Origin: Caulobacteraceae bacterium
GTDB taxonomy: Bacteria > Pseudomonadota > Alphaproteobacteria > Caulobacterales > Caulobacteraceae
Reading direction: 5' to 3'
DNA: 64,000 nucleotides
Assembly (NCBI GenBank): GCA_947475735.1
Contig: CANJLQ010000011.1
Location: forward strand, 62,001-126,000
The position numbers and the translations under genes are program-made. Positions 23,013 through 33,284 of the stretch are shown one piece after another. A model generated the notes under the pieces. The model had not been told where the DNA came from. It saw nothing but the letters and a program-made list of their open reading frames with translations, and searched no databases. Each line of letters opens with the position of its first letter. Positions within the stretch are counted from its first letter, which is position 1.

Positions 23013-24088
23013 CAGATCAGCTCCACCGGCACATGATGGCGCGCCTTGATCATGTCGTAGCGGGCGGGGACGGCGGGGGGCGGCAGGTCGATCATGCGCT
23101 GGACGGCCAGGGCGGCTTTGACGATCATGTCCTCGGGCACCGTCACCTCGAACTTCATGTCGCGCAGGCAGTCGCGGATGTTCGTGAGCGTGATCCGCTT
23201 CATATAGGGGCACAGGTTGCACGGGCCGATGAAGTCGACCTCGGGCACGTCGCCCTTGATGTTGGCCGCCATCGAGCATTCGGTGATCAGCACGACCTGG
23301 CGCGGCTTCTTGGCCATGACGTAGTCGGTCATGGCGGCGGTCGAGCCGGCGAAGTCGGCGGCGCCCAGCACGTCTTCCGGACATTCCGGGTGGGCCAGGA
23401 TCTCGGCACCCGGATACGCCTCGCGCATGGCATGGATGTCTTCGGCCTTGAACCGCTCATGCACGATGCAGCGGCCCTTCCAGGCGATGATGCCGATGGT
23501 CGTCTGGGCCGCGACGTTGCGCGCCAGGAACTCGTCAGGGATCAGGATGACGCGGTCGACGCCCCATTCCTTCGCGGCCCATTCGACGACCTGGACGGCA
23601 TTGGCCGAGGTGCAGCAGATATCGGTCTCGGCCTTCACGTCGGCGGTGGTGTTGACGTAGGTCACAACCGGCAAGCCCGGATAGCGCTGCTTGATCAGCC
23701 GCACGTCAGCGCCCGTGATGGCCTCAGCCAGCGAGCAGCCGGCCTTCAGGTCCGGGATCAGGACGGTCTTGTCCGGTGACAGGATCTTGGACGTCTCGGC
23801 CATGAAGTGGACGCCCGCCTGGACGATCACCCTGGCGTCGGACCGGGCGGCCTCCTTCGCCAGACCCAGGCTGTCGCCGACGTAGTCGCCGACGCCGTGA
23901 AAGATCTCGGGCGTCATATAGTTGTGGGCCAGGATCACGGCGTCGCGATCCTTCTTCAGCGCGTTGATCTCGCTGATCAGGCGCGCCTGATCGGGCCACT
24001 CCATCGGCGTGACGTGGCTCTTGACCTTCTCCCAGACCGGAGCGGTCTCCTGGGCGATGGCCCGATCCAGCTGCAAGGTGACGCCCAA
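23012..24088 (-). CDS. nadA: Quinolinate synthase
   Basis: ORF 358 aa; DAVILAHNYMTPEIF, VNTTADVKAETDICCTSANA, PDEFLARNVA, GPCNLCPYMKRITL. Confidence 0.97.
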   Translation of the reverse strand: MGVTLQLDRAIAQETAPVWEKVKSHVTPMEWPDQARLISEINALKKDRDAVILAHNYMTPEIFHGVGDYVGDSLGLAKEAARSDARVIVQAGVHFMAETSKILSPDKTVLIPDLKAGCSLAEAITGADVRLIKQRYPGLPVVTYVNTTADVKAETDICCTSANAVQVVEWAAKEWGVDRVILIPDEFLARNVAAQTTIGIIAWKGRCIVHERFKAEDIHAMREAYPGAEILAHPECPEDVLGAADFAGSTAAMTDYVMAKKPRQVVLITECSMAANIKGDVPEVDFIGPCNLCPYMKRITLTNIRDCLRDMKFEVTVPEDMIVKAALAVQRMIDLPPPAVPARYDMIKARHHVPVELI

Positions 24089-24104
24089 GGTGGCCTCCCG
24101 ACCC

Positions 24105-24125
24105 TTATGCTCAAAGTTAGCATAA
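24105..24125 (-). promoter_or_regulatory. Candidate operator at the nadA promoter
   Basis: Perfect inverted repeat TTATGCT-CAAAGTT-AGCATAA, 16 bp upstream of the nadA start. Confidence 0.6.
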
Positions 24126-24258
24126 CCGGCGGCAATATAGGCCGATGGCGGAGGGGTGCAAGGCTGCCACCGTGACGCGGGCGTTCGCCACCACAGCGCA
24201 AGCCGGTGTTAAGCATTAACGGCCATGGTTGCGGCTCCTCTCGCGTTCCGGGCTCCTC

Positions 24259-25128
24259 ATGTTCCAGATCATCGGCATCGTCCTGCTCTTCGGCATGGTG
24301 TTCGGCGGCTACACCATCGCCGGCGGCAAGATGGGGGTGATCCTGCACTCCCTGCCCTATGAGATGATGATGATCGGCGGCGCGGCCGTCGCGGCCCTGG
24401 TCATGTCCAACGCCCCCTCGACGCTGAAGGGCGTGGGCGGCGGTTTCGCGCGGGTTTTCGCGGGCCCCAAGTGGAAGAAGCAGGACTACAAGGACTTGCT
24501 GAGCCTGCTGTTCCAGCTGACCAAGACGATGAAGTCCAAAGGCGTGATCGCCCTGGAAAGCCACATCGAAAAGCCCGCCGAGAGCACCATCTTTCAGAAG
24601 TATCCCAAGGTGCTGAAGGACCACTTCGCCACCGACTTCATCTGCGACACCCTGCGGATGATGACCATGAACCTGGAAGATCCTCACCAGATCGAGGACG
24701 CCATGGACAAGCAGCTGGAAAAGCACCACCACGAGGCGCTGGAACCCGCTCACGCCCTGCAGAACATGGCCGACGCCCTGCCGGCGCTGGGCATCGTCGC
24801 GGCGGTTCTGGGGGTCATCAAGACGATGGCCGCCATCACCGAGCCGCCGGAAGTGCTGGGCGGGATGATCGGCGGGGCTCTGGTCGGCACCTTCCTGGGG
24901 GTGTTCCTGGCCTATGGGCTGGTCGGACCGCTGGCCGCGCGCCTGACCGGGATCATCAACGCGGACGGATCCTACTACAAGATCATCCAGTCGGTGCTGG
25001 TCGCCCACCTGCACGGCAACGCCGCCCAGATCTCGGTCGAGATCGGTCGAGGTGACATTCCTTCGTCGGCCCAGCCGTCGTTCGCGGAAATGGAAGAGTG
25101 CCTTTCCGCCGCGCCGGCCGACGCCTGA
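24259..25128 (+). CDS. motA: Flagellar motor stator protein MotA
   Basis: MFQIIGIVLLFGMVFGGYTIAGGKMGVILHSLPYEMMMIGGAA...HALQNMADALPALGIVAAVLGVIKTM. Confidence 0.95.
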   Translation: MFQIIGIVLLFGMVFGGYTIAGGKMGVILHSLPYEMMMIGGAAVAALVMSNAPSTLKGVGGGFARVFAGPKWKKQDYKDLLSLLFQLTKTMKSKGVIALESHIEKPAESTIFQKYPKVLKDHFATDFICDTLRMMTMNLEDPHQIEDAMDKQLEKHHHEALEPAHALQNMADALPALGIVAAVLGVIKTMAAITEPPEVLGGMIGGALVGTFLGVFLAYGLVGPLAARLTGIINADGSYYKIIQSVLVAHLHGNAAQISVEIGRGDIPSSAQPSFAEMEECLSAAPADA

Positions 25129-25286
25129 CGGAAGCCGCCTGACGTCGATCACGGCGGCTCACGTCACCGTGTAACCTCGTGATCGTTTCCGGCGAAGCCC
25201 CGGATGCGTCCAGGGGCCATCAGGTCTGAGGACGATTTTCCATGGCCGGGCGTTGTCCGGACCACAAAAATCCAGAGGGGTTTCCC

Positions 25287-25565
25287 ATGTCCAACCGCAA
25301 TCTGTTCGCCGTGATCGCCGCTTCGGCCGCCGCCCTGGCCCTGGCCGCCTGTCAGCCCGCCGCCGAGGAAAAGACCGAGTCCACCGAGGGTGCCATGGCC
25401 CCGGCCGAAGGTGCCATGGCTCCGGCCGACGAAGCGATGGCTCCCGCCGCCGACGGCGCGATGGCCCCGGCCGCCGACGCCATGGCCCCTGCGGCCGACG
25501 GCGCGATGGCTCCCGCTGCCGACGCCATGGCTCCCGCCGAAGACAAGATGGCGCCCGCTCAGTAA
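25287..25565 (+). CDS. Small Met/Ala/Pro repeat lipoprotein
   Basis: 92 aa; lipobox LALAAC, then eight MAPA repeats. Confidence 0.72.
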   Translation: MSNRNLFAVIAASAAALALAACQPAAEEKTESTEGAMAPAEGAMAPADEAMAPAADGAMAPAADAMAPAADGAMAPAADAMAPAEDKMAPAQ

Positions 25566-25755
25566 GGCTCCGACGGCCGGGCTGGCTTCGGCACGCCCGG
25601 CCACACCTTCAGGGCGCGGCGGGGTTACACACCTCGCGAACACGGTCGATCACGAACGCGTGAGGATTTCGCTTGCGATTCTCCTCACGATCTCGTTATG
25701 TCGCCGTGACGGGGATTCATGACCCCGTTTGAACCCCTTCTGAAGGATATACATC

Positions 25756-26028
25756 ATGCGCATCGTCGCTCTGATCGCCGCTTCGGCCGCCGCTCTGGCC
25801 CTGGCCGCCTGCCAACCCGCCGCCGAAGAAGCCGCCACGGAAGCCTCGGCTGACGCCGCTGCCGCCGCCGACACCGCCACGGACGCCGCCGCGACCGCCG
25901 ACGCCGCCGCTGCTGACGCCGCTGCCGCCGCTGGCGACGCTGCTGCCGCCGCTGGCGAAGCCGCTGCTCCGGCCGCCGACGCCGCCATGGCTCCGGCTGC
26001 CCCGGCCGCCGAAACGCCGGCCGCCTAA
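25756..26028 (+). CDS. Small Ala-rich lipoprotein, paralog of preceding gene
   Basis: 90 aa; same N-terminus (IAASAAALALAACQPAAEE) then Ala-rich low-complexity helix. Confidence 0.72.
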   Translation: MRIVALIAASAAALALAACQPAAEEAATEASADAAAAADTATDAAATADAAAADAAAAAGDAAAAAGEAAAPAADAAMAPAAPAAETPAA

Positions 26029-26075
26029 GACCTTTCGGTCTTTCGTTGCTTCGACGGGCTCACGCCTGTCGGGAG

Positions 26076-26105
26076 AAGGGGTCGCTTCGGCGGCCCCTTT
26101 TTCTT
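26076..26105 (+). terminator. Rho-independent terminator
   Basis: AAGGGGTCGC-TTCG-GCGGCCCCTT followed by TTTCTTT. Confidence 0.8.
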
Positions 26106-26133
26106 TGCCCGATCCCCGGCGTATGGACCGCAC

Positions 26134-27885
26134 ATGAGCGGCGACCGCGACCCCCGACTGATCTGGACCGAGGCTGGCGAACCGCGTTCGGGCCGGTTCG
26201 ACGATGTCTACTTCTCCGCGGAAGACGGCCTGGCGGAAAGCCGCGCGGTGTTTCTGGCGGGATGCAGCCTGCCACAGGCCTGGGGCGGCCGTGACCGCTT
26301 CACCGTCGCCGAGTTGGGTTTTGGAACCGGCCTGAACATCGTGGCCCTGCTGGACCTGTGGAACCGGGAACGACAGACCGGGGCCCGGCTGACAGTCTTT
26401 TCCATCGAGGCGTTTCCGCTGGACCTCGACCAGGCCCGCCGCGCCCTCGCGCGTTGGCCCGAGGTCGCCGGCGTGACCGACGTGCTGCTGTCCCGCTGGC
26501 CTGTTAGGACACCGGGCTTTCACCGGATCGACCTGCCGGAGTTCGCCGCCGTGATCGATCTGGCGGTCGGGGATGCGGCCTGGGCGCTGGATCAGTGGTC
26601 TGGCCAGGCCGACGCATGGTTCCTCGACGGGTTCGCGCCCTCCACCAATCCGCAGATGTGGTCCGATCCCGTGCTGGACGGCATCGCCGCCCGGTCCGCG
26701 CCGGACGCTCGCCTGGCCACCTTCACCGTCGCCGGGGCCGTGCGACGGGGCCTGGCCGAGCGGGGGTTCACGGTCGACAAACGCCCCGGCCACGGGCGCA
26801 AGCGCGAACGACTGGAAGGACGCAGGAGCGGACCCGCGCCTGTCCCGCGTGTATGGCCTACCGTGGCGGTGATCGGGGCGGGGATCGCGGGGGCCTCTGT
26901 CGTTCACGCGCTGATCGCGGAGGGCGTCCGCCCCGTGCTGATCGAGGCCGAGGTGCCGGGCGCGGGAGCCTCCGGCTTCCCCGCGGCCCTGGTCACGCCG
27001 CGCTTCGACCTCGGGGATGAGACCATCGCCGGCCTGTTCGCCCAGGCGCTGGAGCGGGCCCGGGACCTGTATCTCACCATCCCGGGGGCGGTGATCGCCG
27101 AGGGGGTACGCCAGCGGCCCTCCAGCGACCGGGACATAGGCCGCTTCGCCCGGATCGCCGATCAGCCGATCTGGCCTGCGGGATCGATGATGACCCAAGA
27201 CGACGGCTCCCTGGGCATGGCCCAAGCCCTGACCGTCCACCCGGCCGCGATCATGGCGGATTGGCTGGGCGACGTAGAGCGGCTGACCTGGCCGGTCCTT
27301 GAGGTAGGATCGGGCGGTGACGGCTGGATCGTGTCGGGCATGACCGGGCAGGTTCTCCGCGCTGATACAGTCGTGCTGGCCGCCGGGTGGGGCGCGCAGG
27401 GGCTGGTGCAGGACCTCGCCCTGACGCCGGTTCGCGGCCAGGCGGACTGGGTCCAGGCTCCCTCGCCCGTGGCGGAGGCGTGGGGCGGCTATGTCGCGCC
27501 GACCCCGGACGGCTTCCTGTTCGGCGCGACCCATGATCGCGGCGACACCACGACCGAACCGCGCGAGGCCGATACCCAGCGAAACCTGGCGACCCTGGCG
27601 GCCCGGTCGCCCGATCTCGCGCGAGTGGCGTCCCGGGCCTCGGGCCGAGCCCGAGCGGCGGTGCGCGCCACGACCCGCGACCGCTTGCCCCTGGCCGGGG
27701 CGGTGGCGGATCGACCGGGGCTTTTCGTCCTGGGCGGGCTGGGCTCGCGCGGCTTCTGCCTGGCCCCCCTGCTGGCCGAGCATGTGGCGGCCCTGATCCT
27801 GGATCGGCCGTCGCCCTTGCCCAAGGCCGTGGCGGAACGGGTGTCTCCCGGCCGGGCGGCGGCGCGCGCCGTTCCGGAACCTTGA
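26134..27885 (+). CDS. mnmC: Bifunctional tRNA mnm5s2U biosynthesis protein MnmC
   Basis: ORF 583 aa; N-terminal methyltransferase FGTGLNIVALLDLW, C-terminal FAD oxidoreductase VAVIGAGIAGASV. Confidence 0.93.
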   Translation: MSGDRDPRLIWTEAGEPRSGRFDDVYFSAEDGLAESRAVFLAGCSLPQAWGGRDRFTVAELGFGTGLNIVALLDLWNRERQTGARLTVFSIEAFPLDLDQARRALARWPEVAGVTDVLLSRWPVRTPGFHRIDLPEFAAVIDLAVGDAAWALDQWSGQADAWFLDGFAPSTNPQMWSDPVLDGIAARSAPDARLATFTVAGAVRRGLAERGFTVDKRPGHGRKRERLEGRRSGPAPVPRVWPTVAVIGAGIAGASVVHALIAEGVRPVLIEAEVPGAGASGFPAALVTPRFDLGDETIAGLFAQALERARDLYLTIPGAVIAEGVRQRPSSDRDIGRFARIADQPIWPAGSMMTQDDGSLGMAQALTVHPAAIMADWLGDVERLTWPVLEVGSGGDGWIVSGMTGQVLRADTVVLAAGWGAQGLVQDLALTPVRGQADWVQAPSPVAEAWGGYVAPTPDGFLFGATHDRGDTTTEPREADTQRNLATLAARSPDLARVASRASGRARAAVRATTRDRLPLAGAVADRPGLFVLGGLGSRGFCLAPLLAEHVAALILDRPSPLPKAVAERVSPGRAAARAVPEP

Positions 27886-27927
27886 CCAGAGGCTGGCGCT
27901 TTCCCAGGGTGACCGCCGGAGGTTCCC

Positions 27928-28341
27928 ATGCCCATCTCGAAAGCCCGCCTCGCCAGCCTGGTCGTCGCCGCCGTCAGCGGGGTCGCGGCGGCCTGCGCCC
28001 CGACCGATGGAGCCGCGCCACGGCCTGAGACAGGCAGCGGACAGACCTGCTTCCTGCCGCGCCAGGTCACCAACTTCCGCTTCGCCGACGACGACACCGT
28101 CTATGTCCGGTCCCAGCGCCGCGACGTCTATCGCCTGACCACGACGGGCTGCCTGGACGGCGAGGCGTCGCTGTCGATCGCATTGCTGCCCGCCGGTGGG
28201 GGCTCGCGCCTGTGCCCGAGCGACCGGGTCGACATCGCCCTGTCGCCCAATACGATCGGGCCCAACCCGTGCCGGGCCCGGGTCGAAGGCCTGCTGACCC
28301 CCGCAGAGGTCGAGGCCTTGCCGGATCGCGCGCGACCCTAG
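27928..28341 (+). CDS. DUF6491-like secreted protein
   Basis: ORF 137 aa; lipoprotein-like signal, [38 protein letters not shown]. Confidence 0.7.
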   Translation: MPISKARLASLVVAAVSGVAAACAPTDGAAPRPETGSGQTCFLPRQVTNFRFADDDTVYVRSQRRDVYRLTTTGCLDGEASLSIALLPAGGGSRLCPSDRVDIALSPNTIGPNPCRARVEGLLTPAEVEALPDRARP

Positions 28342-30482
28342 GCCTTCTGGGCGTATCCCAGCCGGGCGTTGAGACGATCGATCAGGTCGATGGCCGTCTC
28401 GGCGATCACCGAGCCGGGCGGATAGACAGCGGCAGCCCCCATGTCGATCAGGGTCTGGACGTCGGACGGTGGGATGACACCGCCGACCGTGATCATGATG
28501 TCGGGCCGCCCCAGCCGCTCCAGCTCGGCCTTCAGCTCCGGCAGGAAGGTCAGGTGGCCGGCGGCCAGCGACGAGGCCCCGACGACGTGGACGTTCTTCT
28601 CGACCGCGTCCCGCGCGGCCTCGGCGGGCGTCTGGAACAGCGGCCCGGCGGTGACGTCGAAACCGAGGTCGCCATAGGCGGTGGCGACGACCTTCTGGCC
28701 CCGGTCGTGGCCGTCCTGGCCCAGTTTGGCGATCAGGATGCGCGGCGGCCCGCCGTCGTTCTCGACGAAGGCGGCGACCATGTCGCGGGCGCGCGACACG
28801 CGGCCATCGGACCCGGCGGCCTTGCCATAGACGCCCGACACGGTCTCGACCGAGGCGACGTGGCGACCGAAGGCGGCCTCCAGCGCATCCGACATCTCGC
28901 CCACAGTGGCGTGGGCACGGGCGGCGCGGACGCAGAGCTCCAGTAGGTTGGCGTCGCCGCGCGCACCCTCGGTCAGAGCCGACAGCGCCGCTTGCGTCGC
29001 CGGCTCGTCGCGTTCGGCGCGCAGGCGCTGCAGCTTCTCGATCTGGCGGGCGCGGACCTCGGCATTGTCGACCTTCAGGACCGGGATGTCGTCGGGCGTG
29101 TCCGACAGATAGCGGTTGACGCCCACCACGGTCTGCTGGCCGGTGTCGATGCGGGCCTGGGTGCGAGCGGCGGCCTCCTCAATGCGGCGCTTGGGCAGGC
29201 CGGCCTCGATGGCCCTGGCCATGCCGCCCAGCGACGCGACCTCGGCCATGTGGGCGCGGGCGCGTTCCGCCAGGTCGTGCGTCAGTCGCTCGACGAAGAA
29301 GCTGCCGCCCCAAGGGTCGATCACCTTGGTCAGGCCGGTCTCCAGCTGCAGAAGCAGCTGGGTGTTGCGCGCGATCCGGGCCGAGAAGTCGGTCGGCAGG
29401 GCCAGAGCCTCGTCCAACGAATTGGTATGCAGCGACTGCGTCTGGCCGCCCGCCGCCGCCATGGCCTCGACCATGGTGCGGCTCACGTTGTTGAACACGT
29501 CCTGCGCCGCCAGGGACCAGCCCGAGGTCTGGCAGTGCGCGCGCAGGCTGAGGCTGCGCGGGTCCTTCGGCGCGAACTCGGCCTGTACCGCCTCGGCCCA
29601 CAGCAGGCGGCCGGCGCGCAGCTTGGCCACCTCCATGAAGTAGTCCATGCCGACGGCCCAGAAGAAGCTGAGCCTCGGCGCGAACCGGTCCACGTCCATG
29701 CCCGCCGCCACGCCCGCGCGGATGTACTCCAGCCCGTCGGCCAGGGTGTAGGCCAGCTCCAGGTCAGCGGAGGCCCCCGCCTCCTGCATGTGGTAGCCGC
29801 TGATGGAGATGGAGTTGAACTTCGGCGTCTCCTTGGCCGTCCACTCGAAGATGTCCGACACGATCCGCATCGAGGGCGCCGGCGGATAAATGTAGGTGTT
29901 CCTGACCATGAACTCCTTGAGGATGTCGTTCTGGATGGTCCCGGTCAGGGCGGCGTGGGCGACGCCCTGCTCCTCGGCCGCGACGACATAGAGGGCCAGC
30001 ACCGGCAAAACCGCGCCGTTCATGGTCATCGACACCGACATCTGGTCCAGCGGGATGCCGTCGAACAGGGTCCGCATGTCCAGGATGGAATCGATGGCGA
30101 CCCCCGCCATGCCGACGTCGCCCGCCACGCGCGGATGGTCCGAATCGTAGCCCCGGTGGGTGGCGAGGTCGAAGGCGATCGAGAGGCCCTTCTGACCGGC
30201 CGCGAGGTTCCGTCGATAGAAGGCGTTCGAGGCCTCGGCGGTCGAGAAACCCGCGTACTGGCGGATGGTCCAGGGGTTGGACGCATACATGGTGGGATAG
30301 GGCCCGCGCACGAACGGCGCGAAGCCGGGCAGGCCGTCGGTGTGGGCCACGCCGTCGAGCGCGTCGGGGCCATAGGCGGGGGCGATGTCGATGCCCTCGG
30401 GTGTCGAGGCGGCCAGGCCCGCGGGGGCGTCCAGCGGCGACAGGTCGAGCGTGGCGCGGGTCAGATCGGGACGCAGGCTCAT
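28338..30482 (-). CDS. scpA: Methylmalonyl-CoA mutase large subunit
   Basis: ORF 714 aa; [28 protein letters not shown]-terminal B12-binding [25 protein letters not shown]. Confidence 0.96.
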   Translation of the reverse strand: MSLRPDLTRATLDLSPLDAPAGLAASTPEGIDIAPAYGPDALDGVAHTDGLPGFAPFVRGPYPTMYASNPWTIRQYAGFSTAEASNAFYRRNLAAGQKGLSIAFDLATHRGYDSDHPRVAGDVGMAGVAIDSILDMRTLFDGIPLDQMSVSMTMNGAVLPVLALYVVAAEEQGVAHAALTGTIQNDILKEFMVRNTYIYPPAPSMRIVSDIFEWTAKETPKFNSISISGYHMQEAGASADLELAYTLADGLEYIRAGVAAGMDVDRFAPRLSFFWAVGMDYFMEVAKLRAGRLLWAEAVQAEFAPKDPRSLSLRAHCQTSGWSLAAQDVFNNVSRTMVEAMAAAGGQTQSLHTNSLDEALALPTDFSARIARNTQLLLQLETGLTKVIDPWGGSFFVERLTHDLAERARAHMAEVASLGGMARAIEAGLPKRRIEEAAARTQARIDTGQQTVVGVNRYLSDTPDDIPVLKVDNAEVRARQIEKLQRLRAERDEPATQAALSALTEGARGDANLLELCVRAARAHATVGEMSDALEAAFGRHVASVETVSGVYGKAAGSDGRVSRARDMVAAFVENDGGPPRILIAKLGQDGHDRGQKVVATAYGDLGFDVTAGPLFQTPAEAARDAVEKNVHVVGASSLAAGHLTFLPELKAELERLGRPDIMITVGGVIPPSDVQTLIDMGAAAVYPPGSVIAETAIDLIDRLNARLGYAQKA

Positions 30483-31867
30483 GCCGCCTCTCCCTCGAAG
30501 GCTTCGGCCCAGCGGACGGGTGTCAGGGGCGCGCAGCGGTCGCCCTCGCCGGGTGCTGGCAGCGGGGGATCGGCCTCGACCGAGACCGGCCGGACGTCGG
30601 CGTCCACGAACTTGGTCACGCCCACCAGCTGAGTGCCGCCCTCTCCGAACGCATTGGCCAGAGTGGCCCGGCTCTGGGCAACGCGCTGCTGGATCGCGCC
30701 GCCGTGCAGCGAGGCGATCAGGCCGCCTTCGCGCTCGATCCTCTGGAACTCGGCCCAGCCGGCTTCGGCCAGGTCGCGGGTGCGGTGGTCGAGGAACCAG
30801 GATCCGGCGGCTGGATCGGCGACGCGGCCGATGAGGGCCTCCTCCATCAGGACCAGCTGGGTGTTCCGGGCCTGACGCCGGGCGAAGGCGTCGGGACGGC
30901 CGCGCGCGCGGGAAAAGCCGTCCAGCACCACGGCCTCGGCCCCGCCGACGGCCCCGGCGAACCCGGCGGCGGTCAGGCGCAGCAGATTGGGCCAGGGATC
31001 GCGGGCGGCCAGCATCCGGCGCGACGACCGCGCCTCGATGACGGCGGGCGTTTCATGGCCGAAGGCGCGGCTGAGCGAGCGCCACATCAGCCGCAGCGCC
31101 CGGACCTTGGCCAGACTGTCGAAGTAGTCCGCGTCGACGCTGACACCCAGCACAGTGCCCGCCAGGGCGCGTTCGAGCGGCAGACCGGCATCGATGGCGG
31201 CCCTCAGATAAGTCGCGGCGGCGGCGGCGGCGAAGCCCAGCTCCTGCCCCGCCGAGCCACCCGCCTCATGCGCGGCACGGCCTGTGGCGAGAAAGAAGGT
31301 CGCCTCCGGATAGGCGCCCGCATGGCGCGCGGCGGTGTTGGCGGCCAGCTCGACGTGCGCCGCGATGGGTCGGGGTGCGCCGCCGGAGGTCGCGAACGCC
31401 GTCAGAGGATCGAGGTGGAACATCAGACGGGCACGCGGTGCGCCCTTGGCGGCGACGGCGAGGGCATTGGCGGCGTCCGGCCCGTCGATCCCGGCGTCCA
31501 TCGCGACGGGAGCGAGCTCCATGGCCACCCCGGACAGGGCGCGGCCCAGCGGTTCGGAATCGGCCAGCACAGCGCCCGCCAGGATCACCGAGGCCGCGCC
31601 GCCTTCCAGATCGGCCAAAACGGCGGCGTTGACCGCCTCGGGGTCATCGCCTTCGCTCAGGGTGCGCAGGTCCCAGGGGCGGCCGTCGGCATCGGCGGCG
31701 CGGGGCGCGAAGACCGGTTCGCACGCATTGGCCCGCCCGTAGAGCGGCCGCACCGCCAGACCGTCGGCGTCGAGATGCAGCAGGCTCTCGATCGCACGCC
31801 CCTTCAGCGCCTTCTCGGCCTCCGCGCGCCAGTCGGTGGGCGAGGGCGTGGGGAAGGGCTGGGTCAA
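30479..31867 (-). CDS. Methylmalonyl-CoA mutase small subunit
   Basis: ORF 462 aa (TTG start); mutase-fold homology pattern and overlap with the large subunit. Confidence 0.9.
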   Translation of the reverse strand: MTQPFPTPSPTDWRAEAEKALKGRAIESLLHLDADGLAVRPLYGRANACEPVFAPRAADADGRPWDLRTLSEGDDPEAVNAAVLADLEGGAASVILAGAVLADSEPLGRALSGVAMELAPVAMDAGIDGPDAANALAVAAKGAPRARLMFHLDPLTAFATSGGAPRPIAAHVELAANTAARHAGAYPEATFFLATGRAAHEAGGSAGQELGFAAAAAATYLRAAIDAGLPLERALAGTVLGVSVDADYFDSLAKVRALRLMWRSLSRAFGHETPAVIEARSSRRMLAARDPWPNLLRLTAAGFAGAVGGAEAVVLDGFSRARGRPDAFARRQARNTQLVLMEEALIGRVADPAAGSWFLDHRTRDLAEAGWAEFQRIEREGGLIASLHGGAIQQRVAQSRATLANAFGEGGTQLVGVTKFVDADVRPVSVEADPPLPAPGEGDRCAPLTPVRWAEAFEGEAA

Positions 31868-31931
31868 GACGAACTCCGGGATGGCGAGGCGGCCCTTTTG
31901 CGACCGCCCGGCCGTCTCGTCCAGACCGACC

Positions 31932-33284
31932 TCAGTTCCCGTAGGCCAGAGGCAGGCCGCCCGCCGGACGACCGCCGTTGCGATAGCGGTCGCGCAGGAG
32001 GATCTGGCGGCTGGTCAGGTCTTGTTGCTGGCCGTTGATGAACTGGGCCGTGACCGAGCTCAGTGGCTCCAGCGGATCGCCGTCCCAAACCACGACGTCG
32101 GCGGCCGCCCCGGCACGCAGCTCGCCGAATTGGCCGGCCATGCCGAAGATGCGGGCCGGGTTGACCGTCAGGGCCGCGATCGCCGCCTCGAACGGCAGGC
32201 CGTGCGACACCGCGTTGCCGGCGTTGAAGCGAGCCTCGCGGGCGCGGTGGATGCCCTGCCCCTTGATGGCGATGACGACACCTGCGGCGTTCAGGGCGGC
32301 GGCGTTTTCCATGCGGGCCGCGCGGGTCTCGAAATTGCCCGGCAGGTTGTCGATGGGCGTCAGCAGGACCGGCACCTCGGCCGCCGAGATCTGGGCCGCG
32401 ACCAGCCAGCCCTCGTCGGCGCCGTCCAGGATCAGGTCGATGCCCTCCTCGTCGGCCAGACGCAGCACCTGCAGGATGTCGGCGGCCCGCCGCACGGTGA
32501 CGATCAGGGGCATGTCGCCGTTGGCCACGGGGATCAGGGCCTCCAGATCCGCCCGCGACAAGGACAGATCGCGCACGCCGGCCCGGTCATAGGCGGCGCG
32601 GTTCCGGGCATACAGGCGGACCTCGGCCAGGGTTTCCTTGAACTGGACGAACTGGGCGCCCCGAGCGCCGCCCGCGATATTGGCCCCGGCCTCGCCGAAG
32701 GGCGCGACCATGGCGACGCGTGGACGGACGAGGATCTCCGTCCCGGCGGCCAGGTGGATGATCGAGGCCTGGCCGGCGAACAGGCTGGGCGACTGCAGAC
32801 CGGCCGACCCGACACCCGCGAAGTCACTGTCGTCGACGTGCGAGTGATCGCCGCCGCCCGCGCCCGGATGGTTGGGGATCACCACCGCGCGGGTGATGCC
32901 GCCCAGCCGCGCGACCGGCAGGGTGAAGGACCAGGGATCGAGGCCATAGCTGACGTCGAACGAGGCCGAGATGGTGTTGGCGCTGTTGGACAGATCGTCG
33001 GACCCGTTGACCGAGGACACTTCGGACGCCCCCAGACCGGCGTCCACGGCGACCAGACCCGGCGTCACCACCGCGCCCCGGGCGTCGATGACGCGGGCTC
33101 CGGACGGCGCGGCTCCGGTGCCGACCGAGACGATCCGGCCGTTCTGGATCACGACCGTGCCGTTCTCGATGACCGACGTCCCGGTCAGGACGCGTCCACC
33201 GGTGATGGCAGTCAGGTCCTGGGCGAGGGCGGGCGAGGCCATGAGCACGGCGGCCGTGGCGAGGAGCGAGATGAGGCGGCGCAT
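31932..33284 (-). CDS. Amidohydrolase family protein (secreted)
   Basis: In-frame start MRRLISLLATAAVLMASPALAQ; RVIDARGAVVTPGLVAVDAGLG; MFGMAGQFGELRAGAAADVVVWDGDPLE-type C-terminus. Confidence 0.88.
   Translation of the reverse strand: MRRLISLLATAAVLMASPALAQDLTAITGGRVLTGTSVIENGTVVIQNGRIVSVGTGAAPSGARVIDARGAVVTPGLVAVDAGLGASEVSSVNGSDDLSNSANTISASFDVSYGLDPWSFTLPVARLGGITRAVVIPNHPGAGGGDHSHVDDSDFAGVGSAGLQSPSLFAGQASIIHLAAGTEILVRPRVAMVAPFGEAGANIAGGARGAQFVQFKETLAEVRLYARNRAAYDRAGVRDLSLSRADLEALIPVANGDMPLIVTVRRAADILQVLRLADEEGIDLILDGADEGWLVAAQISAAEVPVLLTPIDNLPGNFETRAARMENAAALNAAGVVIAIKGQGIHRAREARFNAGNAVSHGLPFEAAIAALTVNPARIFGMAGQFGELRAGAAADVVVWDGDPLEPLSSVTAQFINGQQQDLTSRQILLRDRYRNGGRPAGGLPLAYGN

Noticed and set aside
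24205-24225. CtrA box upstream of motA (TTAAGCATTAA)
   Set aside because: Spacing between TTAA half-sites is 3 bp, not the 7 bp expected.
25352-25988. CRISPR-like or satellite repeats in the MAPA and Ala-rich genes
   Set aside because: Repeats are in-frame codon repeats of two coding sequences, without unique spacers.
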